From: DATAYF01 sp036272735
GTDB lineage: Bacteria > Chloroflexota > Ktedonobacteria > Ktedonobacterales > Ktedonobacteraceae
DNA: 7,579 bases
Reading direction: 5' to 3'
NCBI GenBank assembly: GCA_036272735.1
Contig: DATAYF010000666.1
Coordinates: 1 to 7,579, forward strand
Below, piece by piece: positions 1 through 6,224 of the stretch. The first letter of the stretch is position 1. The number at the start of each line of letters is the position of its first letter. Both the position numbers and the translations under genes were made by a program. Below the pieces are notes generated by a model that saw only the letters and a list, made by a program, of their open reading frames with translations, made no database searches and was not told the origin of the DNA.

Positions 1-52
1 TGCTGTGCGACTTTCCTCTTGTATTTCACTTCTTTCTCTGGCGAAGAAGCGA

Positions 53-110
53 GAATACATAAAGGATTGTTAATGGTTTCGCGAAACCATTAACAATCCT
101 TTATGTATTC
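53..110. repeat. Perfect 58-bp palindrome with no spacer
   Basis: Two 29-base arms (53-81 and 82-110) are exact reverse complements with no unpaired centre; the middle reads TTTCGCGAAA. It begins 23 bases past the stop of the isochorismatase-family gene. As RNA it would fold into one long hairpin on either strand. It lacks the T-run of an intrinsic terminator on either side. Pairing stops at 52/111, where both bases are A. It could be a small palindromic mobile element, two joined terminal inverted repeats left after an excision, or an mRNA 3'-end stabiliser. The arms were checked base by base; the function is unknown. Confidence 0.9.
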
Positions 111-133
111 ACTCTATCTATGAAAGCCCAGGC

Positions 134-685
134 TTACAGCAGGCTTGCGACAATCGCGCTTGTGGGCTTGGCCGTCACTCCAACTACTTCGCCATGTTCA
201 TCCGACCAGACCATTTGCAAGATATGGTTGTGATAGGCGATAATTTGCTGCGCTGCCAGGATGGCGTTATCCGTGGTCGAATGCGCATCACTGACCAGCG
301 TTACATTATAGCCCAGGTCGGTCGCCTTGCGACAGGTCGCATCGACGCACACCTCCGACTTACATCCAACGACAATGAGATGCACGATATCACGCGCATC
401 CATCTCCCGCTGCAACGCAGTCCCATAGAATGCATCTGTTTCAGGCTTGCGAATTACCAGGTCTCCCTCTGCGGGTACAATAGTTGGATGAATCTGCCAG
501 CCAGGTGATCCGATCTCATCTACATCATTATCTTGAATATAGATGATCGGAACTCCTGTCGTATGCGCCCAGGAAATGAGGGTAGAAATGTTCTCCAACA
601 GTTTGTCGAGCTGGTAGACAGGATCCGCTCCAGCGACCAACCCCGTTTGCACATCAATAATTAATAACGCAGTATCTGTCCTCAT
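134..685 (-). CDS. Isochorismatase-family cysteine hydrolase
   Basis: This encodes a 183-residue cytoplasmic alpha/beta hydrolase of the isochorismatase-like (cysteine hydrolase) superfamily, whose members include isochorismatase, nicotinamidase and carbamoylases. The expected triad is visible: Asp11 in LLIIDVQ, Lys80 in VIRKPETDAFYGT, and Cys113 in SEVCVDAT. The length is normal for a stand-alone single-domain member. The start at 685 has an AGGAG box 8 bases upstream, and the protein begins in the usual way for the family (a few residues before the first beta strand). The substrate cannot be assigned: there are no neighbouring isochorismate, siderophore or NAD salvage genes, and the metal-binding His pattern of true nicotinamidases is not evident. 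Its start lies inside a small upstream ORF (654-746), so translational coupling is possible. The gene probably has its own promoter near 790-808 rather than relying on argJ read-through. Confidence 0.9.
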   Translation of the reverse strand: MRTDTALLIIDVQTGLVAGADPVYQLDKLLENISTLISWAHTTGVPIIYIQDNDVDEIGSPGWQIHPTIVPAEGDLVIRKPETDAFYGTALQREMDARDIVHLIVVGCKSEVCVDATCRKATDLGYNVTLVSDAHSTTDNAILAAQQIIAYHNHILQMVWSDEHGEVVGVTAKPTSAIVASLL

Positions 686-746
686 GAGAGGTACTCCTAT
701 CTTTTTGTGGTAAAAAACTATTCGGGGTAAAACTGGTGTTATTCAT
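654..746 (-). CDS. 30-codon small ORF, possible leader peptide
   Basis: An ATG at 744-746 follows a consensus AAGGAGG box (753-759) with a 6-base spacer. This is a better ribosome binding site than that of the larger gene downstream. The frame runs for 30 codons (it starts MNNTSFTPNS and ends DRYCVINY) to a TGA at 654-656. It overlaps the first 32 bases of the isochorismatase-family gene in another frame. I see no membrane segment and no run of one amino acid typical of an attenuator. The predicted transcript start near 783 would place this start about 37 bases into the mRNA, a good position for a translated leader. Translation through it could open or block the internal AGGAG of the hydrolase gene. 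I do not recognise the peptide; the ORF could be fortuitous, but the ribosome binding site argues for real initiation. Confidence 0.4.
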   Translation of the reverse strand: MNNTSFTPNSFLPQKDRSTSHEDRYCVINY

Positions 747-789
747 AGAGCACCTCCTTTCCTATCTCTAATCGCTTCAATACAAGCTG

Positions 790-808
790 AGTATACCATA
801 AGTTATGG
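790..808 (-). promoter_or_regulatory. Extended -10 promoter with adjacent palindrome
   Basis: On the minus strand TGGTATACT forms an extended -10 element (TATACT at 790-795, TG motif just upstream). No convincing -35 hexamer is visible, which is compatible with an extended -10 promoter. A 13-base inverted repeat, CCATAACTTATGG (796-808), abuts the -10 box and lies between the -10 and -35 positions, where a repressor operator would sit. Transcription would start near 783 and serve the small ORF and the isochorismatase-family gene. The promoter call is moderate; the operator role is speculative. Confidence 0.45.
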
Positions 809-839
809 GTAAAGCTGGTTTCGCGAAGTATCGTTCAAC

Positions 840-2009
840 CTACGTCGTATATTCGCCGTTGATGCGCACGTACTCGTAGGAGAGATCGCAGCCCCAGACG
901 GTTGCGCTGGCGCTGCCCAGACCCAGCGAGACACGAATGGTTACTTCGTTGTTGCGTAAATACGCTTGCAACTGGCCGAGATAAGCCGCGTCAAGTTCGG
1001 GATCGTGTCCCTGGTATACAACCAGGTCGCCAAAGGCAATGGTGGTCTTTTCAGGCACGATATCGGTCTGTTCATCGCATTTGCCAATGGCCATCGCGAT
1101 ACGTCCCCAGTTTGGATCAGACCCAAAAATGGCCGCTTTCACCAACGGCGAATTGACGATGGCCTTGGCGACGCGTTTGGCTTGCGCAAACGACGCGGCC
1201 TGCTCAACTGTGACGGTAACGAGCTTCGTGGCCCCTTCACCATCACGCGCTACCTCCTGGGCCAGCTCAATCGCCATCGTTTGCAAAGCCTGCTGAAACT
1301 CGGTCATATCCACATTGCCAGCCAGGCCGTTCGCCATCATCGCCACGGTATCACTGGTGCTCGTATCGGTATCGATGCTGACCATGTTGAAGCTCAGGTT
1401 GACCGCCGTGTGCAGGGCTTGCTTCAACTGGGCAGAATCGATGCGAGCATCGGTCACAAAATAGCTGAGCATCGTCGCCATGTTTGGCTCGATCATCCCC
1501 GAACCCTTCGCCATACCCACCAGCACAGCCTCGCCAATTTTGCGGACACGGATCTTTGGATGCGTGTCTGTGGTCATAATGGCACGCGCCGCCTCTTCCA
1601 AAGAGCCCTCACGCATTTCAGCATCGATGCCCCTGATGCTCTGCACCATCTTCGCTATCGGCAATTGATGGCCGATCACGCCGGTCGATGAGGGCAAAAT
1701 ATCATTGGGCGCGATGTTCAGTTCCTCGCTCACCGCCTGCACAACCTTACGAACGTTGGCAAGGCCCTGCTCGCCGGTAGCGACATTGGCGTTCTTACTG
1801 TTCACCACGAACGCCTGCAAACGTCCATCAGCCACGTGCTCGCGTCCCACGAGAATAGCCGGGCCACAAAATCGGCTTTTTGTGAACATTGCCGCCGCTG
1901 AGGCAGGCACATCCGAAGCAATAACGGTGAAATCTAACGTGTCGTCCTTGAGACCAACATTTTTGGCACAGGTACGAAAACCACGCGGATAGACTGGCAA
2001 CTTTTCCAT
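840..2009 (-). CDS. argJ: Glutamate N-acetyltransferase / amino-acid acetyltransferase ArgJ
   Basis: ArgJ transfers the acetyl group from N-acetylornithine to glutamate, and in bifunctional forms also makes N-acetylglutamate from acetyl-CoA, in arginine biosynthesis in the cytoplasm. The 389 residues match the usual length of about 390-410. The self-cleavage site is intact: GMIEPNMATML places Ala178-Thr179 at the junction, Thr179 becoming the nucleophile of the beta chain. The oxyanion motif SSTGVIG lies at 107-113 and the protein ends YVRINGEYTT, close to the family's usual C-terminus. The ATG at 2009 has an AAAGGAG box 5 bases upstream. It follows the SGNH hydrolase gene by 16 bases and is probably cotranscribed with it. 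No other arg genes are present here, so it is separated from argC/B/D, at least within this window. Whether it is mono- or bifunctional cannot be read from the sequence by eye. Confidence 0.97.
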   Translation of the reverse strand: MEKLPVYPRGFRTCAKNVGLKDDTLDFTVIASDVPASAAAMFTKSRFCGPAILVGREHVADGRLQAFVVNSKNANVATGEQGLANVRKVVQAVSEELNIAPNDILPSSTGVIGHQLPIAKMVQSIRGIDAEMREGSLEEAARAIMTTDTHPKIRVRKIGEAVLVGMAKGSGMIEPNMATMLSYFVTDARIDSAQLKQALHTAVNLSFNMVSIDTDTSTSDTVAMMANGLAGNVDMTEFQQALQTMAIELAQEVARDGEGATKLVTVTVEQAASFAQAKRVAKAIVNSPLVKAAIFGSDPNWGRIAMAIGKCDEQTDIVPEKTTIAFGDLVVYQGHDPELDAAYLGQLQAYLRNNEVTIRVSLGLGSASATVWGCDLSYEYVRINGEYTT

Positions 2010-2025
2010 TATGTCTCCTTTCTTG

Positions 2026-2658
2026 CTACAACGCTTTGACGGTTCGCAACCACTCCTGGGCCATCAGTGCATGTCCCGCAGGAGTAGGATGCACGCCGTC
2101 CTCTGCCCAAAACGCTGGTTGGCGTTGTGTGACCGCCTGGGCAAATATACCATCAAAAGGCACATAGAGCGCGTGATACTTGCGTGCCAACTTACGCACT
2201 ACAGCAATCTTGGGGTCGAGATCTTCACGCCAGCGTTCGCGATCCGCCGGGACAGGCAGCACAAACGGCTCGCACAGGATCAGGCGTGCATGCACTGTCG
2301 AAATCGTACGTTCAATGAGGGCACGATAGGCTATTTCATAGTGCTCAGTGCTCGTCGGATCGTTACTATCGTACCGGCGCCAGGTCTCGTTAATGCCTAT
2401 AAGAAGAGAAACCCAGGTTGGTCGAAGGGTGATACAATCCTCCTGCCAGCGCTCTAGCAGATCCACAGCACGGTTGCCACCAACACCCCGATTGAGAAAT
2501 GTGACATTCTTTTCGGGGTAGAGCGCGCTAAACCAGGACGCAGCCAGCATAGCGTAGCCATAGCCAAGATGCGCTGCATTCTCGCGCTCACGCCCGACAT
2601 CGGTAATGCTATCCCCTTGAAATAAGACGGTATCTCCATTGGTGAATAAAGGTTGCAT
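2026..2658 (-). CDS. SGNH/GDSL-family hydrolase
   Basis: This encodes a 210-residue serine esterase or lipase-like hydrolase of the SGNH superfamily. The four blocks are present: block I FQGDSITD with nucleophile Ser17, block II RGVGGNRAVDL (Gly60/61), block III LLIGINETW (Asn90), and block V EDGVHPTPAGH with Asp187 and His190. Asn90 is followed by Glu instead of the more common Asp, which occurs in the family. There is no signal peptide or membrane segment, so it is probably cytoplasmic. I chose the ATG at 2658 because a consensus AAGGAGGT (2668-2675) lies about 9 bases upstream; the in-frame ATGs at 2688 and 2679 lie upstream of or against that box and would put it inside the coding region. 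It lies 75 bases after the second proS and 16 bases before argJ. The substrate is unknown; relatives deacetylate sugars, lipids or carbohydrate esters. Confidence 0.9.
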   Translation of the reverse strand: MQPLFTNGDTVLFQGDSITDVGRERENAAHLGYGYAMLAASWFSALYPEKNVTFLNRGVGGNRAVDLLERWQEDCITLRPTWVSLLIGINETWRRYDSNDPTSTEHYEIAYRALIERTISTVHARLILCEPFVLPVPADRERWREDLDPKIAVVRKLARKYHALYVPFDGIFAQAVTQRQPAFWAEDGVHPTPAGHALMAQEWLRTVKAL

Positions 2659-2689
2659 ACAGCAATTACCTCCTTGCATGTGTGTCATC

Positions 2690-2713
2690 GTAGGATTATC
2701 AAAATAATCCTAC
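2690..2713 (-). repeat. 10-bp perfect hairpin in the proS-hydrolase spacer
   Basis: GTAGGATTAT (2690-2699) and ATAATCCTAC (2704-2713) are exact reverse complements with a 4-base loop. It lies 20 bases after the stop of the downstream proS and about 15 bases before the ribosome binding site of the SGNH hydrolase gene. No T-run follows it on the minus strand, so it is not a canonical terminator. It may be a weak attenuator, an mRNA processing or stability element, or a binding site. Confidence 0.6.
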
Positions 2714-2733
2714 CTCATTAACATGTATCGTCT

Positions 2734-4476
2734 TCACGCATCCAGGCCATGACGAATTTCCGCCTGAATGGCCTGTAGCGCTTCGGTCACTGGTATGATA
2801 CGGTTTTCTTTGTGTGCCCGCAATTTCAGCTCGACGCCGCCATTCTTCAGCGAGCGCTTGCTAATCACAACACGCAGCGGCAAGCCGATCAGGTCGGCGT
2901 CGTTGAATTTGACACCCGCGCTTTCGATGCGATCATCGAAGAGCACTTCGACACCTGCCGCGATCAGGCCAGCGTAGAGTTGCTCGGCAAGCGCGCTCAT
3001 TTCACCCTTGTCGAGATCGAGTCCAATCAAGGCAACGTGGTATGGAGCGACAGGCAACGGCCAGACAATGCCCCTGTCGTCATGGCATTGCTCGACGATG
3101 CAGCCCATCAGGCGCCCCAATCCGATGCCATAGCAGCCCATTAACAGCGGATGCATGTCTCCTTTAGCATCGAGGTATTGCGCCTCGAATAGATCGCTAT
3201 AGCGGGTACCAAGCTTGAAGATATGCGCCAGCTCGCAACCATGCACAGCATGCAACGTTCCGCCACACTTAACACAGGCCGCACCTTCGTAGGCTGTTGC
3301 CAGGTCTGCCCAGACATCCACGCGGAAGTCACGCGGGTAATTGACGTTCTTGACATGATATTCAGCTCGATTAGCGCCAGCGACGAAGTTATTTCCCTGC
3401 TTCAACGAGGTATCCGCGACTATAAGAATATCCTCACTTTTACCAATCGGCGAGGTGTAGCCTACGATGATGTCGGCTGTTGCCAGTTCTTCAGACGTTG
3501 CCAGGTGCAGATCAGCACTGTTGATACCCGAGCGATTGAGAATATTGCTCAGCTTGACTTCATTGACCTCTAAATTGCCGCGTATAATTGCCAGAACCAG
3601 CTGTCCACTCGCGCCATAACATACAGCTTTGATGGTTTTGGTAGCCGAAACGTCAAGGAAAGCGCAGAGGTCGCTAATCGCCATGCAATCCGGTGTATAT
3701 ACCTCTGCTATTTCAGCCTCTTGCTCGCTCGTTAGTATATCATGCACAAATTCGGCGCGCTCCTGGTTCGCAGCATAGTCGCACTGATCGCAGAGCATGA
3801 CGAGATCTTCGCCTGCTTCAGTCACGGCGATAAATTCGCACGAGTCTTTACCGCCAATCGCTCCACTGTCAGCCTCAGCAACGATGTAGCGTAAGCCGCA
3901 ACGCGTAAAGATGGCGTGATAGGCATCGGTCATGGCCTGGAAACTGGCATCAAGTCCGGTAGCGTCGGCATCGAAGCTGTACAGGTCTTTCATAAGGAAT
4001 TCGCGCGTACGCAAGAGGCCACCACGCGGACGCAGCTCGTTACGCATCTTGGTCTGGATCTGATACAGGCGGCGCGGCAGGTCACGATAGCTACGTACAA
4101 ACTCTCTGGCGAGCAGCGTCACAACCTCTTCGTGCGTGGGACCTAGCACGAGGTCATGACGTCGATCACGTAGACTGAAGAGCACGTCGCCCATTGCCTC
4201 GGCACGCGTGGGACCACCATGAGCGGGCCTCGCCTCCCACAACTCTTTTGGCTGTAATACGGGCATGATAACTTCCTGACCACCAGCTTTGTCCATTTCG
4301 TCGCGCACGATGCATTCAACCTTGTGCATGACGTGCGTACCCAGAGGCAGAAGGCTGTACACACCAGCCAGTAACTGGCGTATAAAGCCCGCACGGATCA
4401 GAAGCTCCTGGTTGCCGCCTTCTGTATCGCGTGGCGCCTCGCGCAAGGTGGTAGAGAGCAGGTGTGTAACACGCAT
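2734..4476 (-). CDS. proS: Prolyl-tRNA synthetase, bacterial type with editing domain
   Basis: This class II synthetase charges tRNA-Pro with proline. The 580 residues match the bacterial type (about 570). The catalytic core has LGPTHEE (111-117), a motif 2 region around MRNELRPRGGLLRTREF (144-160), and motif 3 GCYGIGLGR (447-455). An insertion domain of the INS/YbaK type, which clears mischarged Ala-tRNA-Pro in this family, spans roughly 235-400 and includes TKTIKAV. Two CxxC pairs flank it (Cys229/232 and Cys401/404) and might bind a metal. The anticodon-binding domain fills about 478-580. I chose the ATG at 4476 (MRVTHLLSTT) because AAGGAG lies 6 bases upstream and the N-terminus matches the family; the open frame extends to 4617, but that part runs into the upstream proS gene and is not protein-like. 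Motif 2 has MRNE where FRDE is common, and motif 3 has GIGLGR where GIGVSR is common. It is the second proS in this operon. Confidence 0.95.
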   Translation of the reverse strand: MRVTHLLSTTLREAPRDTEGGNQELLIRAGFIRQLLAGVYSLLPLGTHVMHKVECIVRDEMDKAGGQEVIMPVLQPKELWEARPAHGGPTRAEAMGDVLFSLRDRRHDLVLGPTHEEVVTLLAREFVRSYRDLPRRLYQIQTKMRNELRPRGGLLRTREFLMKDLYSFDADATGLDASFQAMTDAYHAIFTRCGLRYIVAEADSGAIGGKDSCEFIAVTEAGEDLVMLCDQCDYAANQERAEFVHDILTSEQEAEIAEVYTPDCMAISDLCAFLDVSATKTIKAVCYGASGQLVLAIIRGNLEVNEVKLSNILNRSGINSADLHLATSEELATADIIVGYTSPIGKSEDILIVADTSLKQGNNFVAGANRAEYHVKNVNYPRDFRVDVWADLATAYEGAACVKCGGTLHAVHGCELAHIFKLGTRYSDLFEAQYLDAKGDMHPLLMGCYGIGLGRLMGCIVEQCHDDRGIVWPLPVAPYHVALIGLDLDKGEMSALAEQLYAGLIAAGVEVLFDDRIESAGVKFNDADLIGLPLRVVISKRSLKNGGVELKLRAHKENRIIPVTEALQAIQAEIRHGLDA

Positions 4477-4512
4477 ATGACTCTCCTTGTTGTTTTCCCA
4501 ATGTAGCCAACG

Positions 4513-4549
4513 GTTGGATGCTATGGATCTTCTACCCACAGCACCCAAC
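4513..4549 (-). repeat. 14-bp stem hairpin between the two proS genes
   Basis: In the 83-base spacer between the proS genes the minus strand can form a 14-bp stem, GTTGGGTGCTGTGG (4549-4536) with CCATAGCATCCAAC (4526-4513), containing two G-U pairs and a 9-base loop. It ends about 30 bases before the ribosome binding site of the downstream proS. No T-run follows, so a classical intrinsic terminator is unlikely. A differential-expression or RNA processing element between the two synthetases is plausible; the G-U pairs suit an RNA role better than a DNA-binding one. Confidence 0.6.
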
Positions 4550-4559
4550 GTATCCCAAC

Positions 4560-6011
4560 CTAATATGCGCGGGCAAAGATGGCTTCGCAGGTGGCGGGTT
4601 TGCCTGTGTAGATACACTTGCCCTTGACTCCGCCTTCCGGCTGGTCAAACGGGATAACGCGAATCGTTGCTTTGGTCTCTTCCTTGATAGCCTGTTCGGC
4701 GGCGCTGTCCTCAGCCCACTTCACGCGCACAAAGCCCCGTTTCTCAGCGATGATCTGCTTGAACTCTTCGTAGCTCTCGGTGTAATGCGTGTTTTCCTTG
4801 CGGAAGTCGAGCGCACGCTGGTACAGCGCCTTCTGTACCTCTTCGAGCAATTCGGGAAGCCGTGTCTCCAGGGCGTCGAGCGAAACCGGCTCTTTGGCGC
4901 GATTGTCGCGGCGCACCAGCATCGCGTTGTTGTTCTGTACGTCGCGCGGGCCAACTTCCAGGCGCACCGGCACACCGCGCATCTCCCATTCGTTGTACTT
5001 CCAGCCCGGCGTGTTCTCGCTATTATCGGTCTTGAAGCGCACTTTGCCCTTGAGCAACTTCTCAACCTTCGCCACGTGCTCGCTGACCGCCGAACGGTCC
5101 TTCTCGTTGCGCCAGATCGGCACAATCACGACCTGGTAGGGGGCGATACGCGGCGGCAGGATCAGCCCGGACTTGTCGCCGTGCACCATGATAATGCCAC
5201 CGATCATACGGGTACTCAGGCCCCAGCTTGTGGTATGACAGTATTTGCGCTGCCCATCGGCGTCGAGAAACTGGATATCAAAACCCTGCGCAAAGTTGGT
5301 ACCAAGGTTGTGACTGGTTCCAGACTGCAACGCCTTGCCATCCCCCATCAACGCCTCGATGGAATAGGTGCGCAGCGCTCCGGCAAACTTCTCGTTCTCG
5401 GTCTTACGGCCGGTGATGACTGGAATAGCCGCTTCCTCTTCGGCAAACGAACGATAGACCTCAAGCATCATGCGCGTGCGCTCCTCGGCCTCTTCTGCGC
5501 TGCGGTGCGCGGTATGGCCCTCCTGCCACAAGAACTCGGAGGTGCGTAAGAAGAGCGCGGTACGCTTCTCCCAACGCACGACGTTGTTCCACTGGTTGAT
5601 GAGTAGCGGCAGGTCGCGATAGCTCTGAATCCAGCGTGCGTAGCTATGGCCAATGATCGTTTCGCTGGTCGGACGGATTGCCAACGGCTCTTCAAGCTCT
5701 TCGCCGCCGCCACGTGTCACCCATGCCAGTTCAGGCGCGAAGCCCTCGACGTGCTCAGCCTCTTTTTCCAAAAAGCTGCGCGGAATGAGCAGCGGGAAGT
5801 AGGCATTGACCACGTCGGTCTCTTTAAAGCGTGCATCCAGTAAGCGCTGTACGTTCTCCCAGATGGCATAGCCGTAAGGACGAATGATCATGCAGCCACG
5901 CACCGGAGCATAATCGGCCAGTTCGGCCTTGCGTACGACCTGGTTGTACCATTTAGAAAAATCATCCTCCTGGTCAACAATATCTTCAACATACTTCTCT
6001 GTATTTGCCAT
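4560..6011 (-). CDS. proS: Prolyl-tRNA synthetase, archaeal/eukaryotic type
   Basis: This is a class II prolyl-tRNA synthetase of the archaeal/eukaryotic-like subfamily (ProS type 3), which is shorter, has no INS editing domain and carries an extra C-terminal domain. The 483 residues match that type. Visible motifs are the N-terminal DDFSKWYNQVVRKAELADY, RPTSE (113-117), motif 2 around RWEKRTALFLRTSEF (146-160), LQSGTSHNLG (228-237), motif 3 TTSWGLSTRMIGG (260-272), and a C-terminus ending ARAY as expected for the family. In zinc-binding members such as that of Thermus thermophilus the C-terminal domain has four Cys ligands; here the first pair is replaced (WAEDSAAE, 442-449) and the second pair reads CIYTG, leaving mainly Cys466, so zinc binding is probably lost. 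The ATG at 6011 has AAAGGG about 7 bases upstream. It is the first gene after the proline T-box and is directly controlled by it. Confidence 0.97.
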   Translation of the reverse strand: MANTEKYVEDIVDQEDDFSKWYNQVVRKAELADYAPVRGCMIIRPYGYAIWENVQRLLDARFKETDVVNAYFPLLIPRSFLEKEAEHVEGFAPELAWVTRGGGEELEEPLAIRPTSETIIGHSYARWIQSYRDLPLLINQWNNVVRWEKRTALFLRTSEFLWQEGHTAHRSAEEAEERTRMMLEVYRSFAEEEAAIPVITGRKTENEKFAGALRTYSIEALMGDGKALQSGTSHNLGTNFAQGFDIQFLDADGQRKYCHTTSWGLSTRMIGGIIMVHGDKSGLILPPRIAPYQVVIVPIWRNEKDRSAVSEHVAKVEKLLKGKVRFKTDNSENTPGWKYNEWEMRGVPVRLEVGPRDVQNNNAMLVRRDNRAKEPVSLDALETRLPELLEEVQKALYQRALDFRKENTHYTESYEEFKQIIAEKRGFVRVKWAEDSAAEQAIKEETKATIRVIPFDQPEGGVKGKCIYTGKPATCEAIFARAY

Positions 6012-6051
6012 GAGTCACCCTTTCATCGATAACATTTATAAAACAGGGCAC

Positions 6052-6081
6052 AAAAAAACTCGCCCCCCATAAGGACGAGTT
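6052..6081 (-). terminator. Intrinsic terminator of the T-box
   Basis: On the minus strand AACTCGTCC (6081-6073) pairs with GGGCGAGTT (6065-6057), a 9-bp stem with one T-G pair and a 7-base loop, followed by seven T (6058-6052). Its 5' arm is the same segment that forms the 3' side of the antiterminator, so the two folds exclude each other. Transcription would stop here when tRNA-Pro is charged. Confidence 0.92.
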
Positions 6082-6102
6082 ATAAAACCCGTGGTACCAC
6101 CT
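6072..6102 (-). promoter_or_regulatory. T-box sequence and antiterminator
   Basis: AGGTGGTACCACGGG (6102-6088) is the conserved T-box. The antiterminator can be drawn as AGG (6102-6100) paired with CCT (6074-6072), a 7-base bulge TGGTACC (6099-6093), and ACGGGTT (6092-6086) paired with AACTCGT (6081-6075) around a TTAT loop. The bulge is the canonical UGGNACC that pairs with the tRNA acceptor end; its N is T, matching an A discriminator base on the tRNA. Confidence 0.93.
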
Positions 6103-6221
6103 ATTTTGAGCTGTGCTTGCAACGTAGTAGCACAACCCCGCTCTTTACGGTCACAAACGAACCGCACCTCAGAGTAACGGTCGAGGTGACCGGTCAGTTC
6201 TTCTCACTGACGCTCACAGGC

Positions 6222-6224
6222 GGG
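6222..6224 (-). promoter_or_regulatory. T-box specifier triplet CCC (proline)
   Basis: Within the 3' side of the specifier loop (GAA-CCC-G) the triplet after GAA reads CCC, a proline codon, followed by the customary purine. It matches the proline-charging product of the gene downstream and would pair with the GGG anticodon of tRNA-Pro. Alternative registers (ACC, CCG) fit the loop geometry less well. Confidence 0.8.

Noticed and set aside
53..110. Intrinsic terminator for the isochorismatase gene
   Set aside because: The stem is very long and perfect, but no T-run follows on either strand; it is recorded as a palindrome instead.
1..133. A CRISPR repeat or tRNA gene near the left edge
   Set aside because: Only a single palindrome is present with no spaced repeats, and no tRNA cloverleaf can be drawn.
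966..1691. A 241-codon open frame on the plus strand
   Set aside because: It is antisense to argJ and has low-complexity His/Arg-rich content typical of shadow frames.
2659..2688. Earlier ATG starts of the SGNH hydrolase
   Set aside because: They would place the consensus AAGGAGG box inside the gene; the ATG at 2658 lies at ideal distance from it.
4477..4617. A 47-residue N-terminal extension of the bacterial-type ProRS
   Set aside because: It overlaps the end of the upstream proS and the inter-gene hairpin, its residues are not like the family, and the ATG at 4476 has a good AAGGAG box and the expected N-terminus.
4518..5549. A 343-codon open frame on the plus strand
   Set aside because: It lies antisense to the archaeal-type proS, whose protein motifs are unambiguous; the translation resembles no family.
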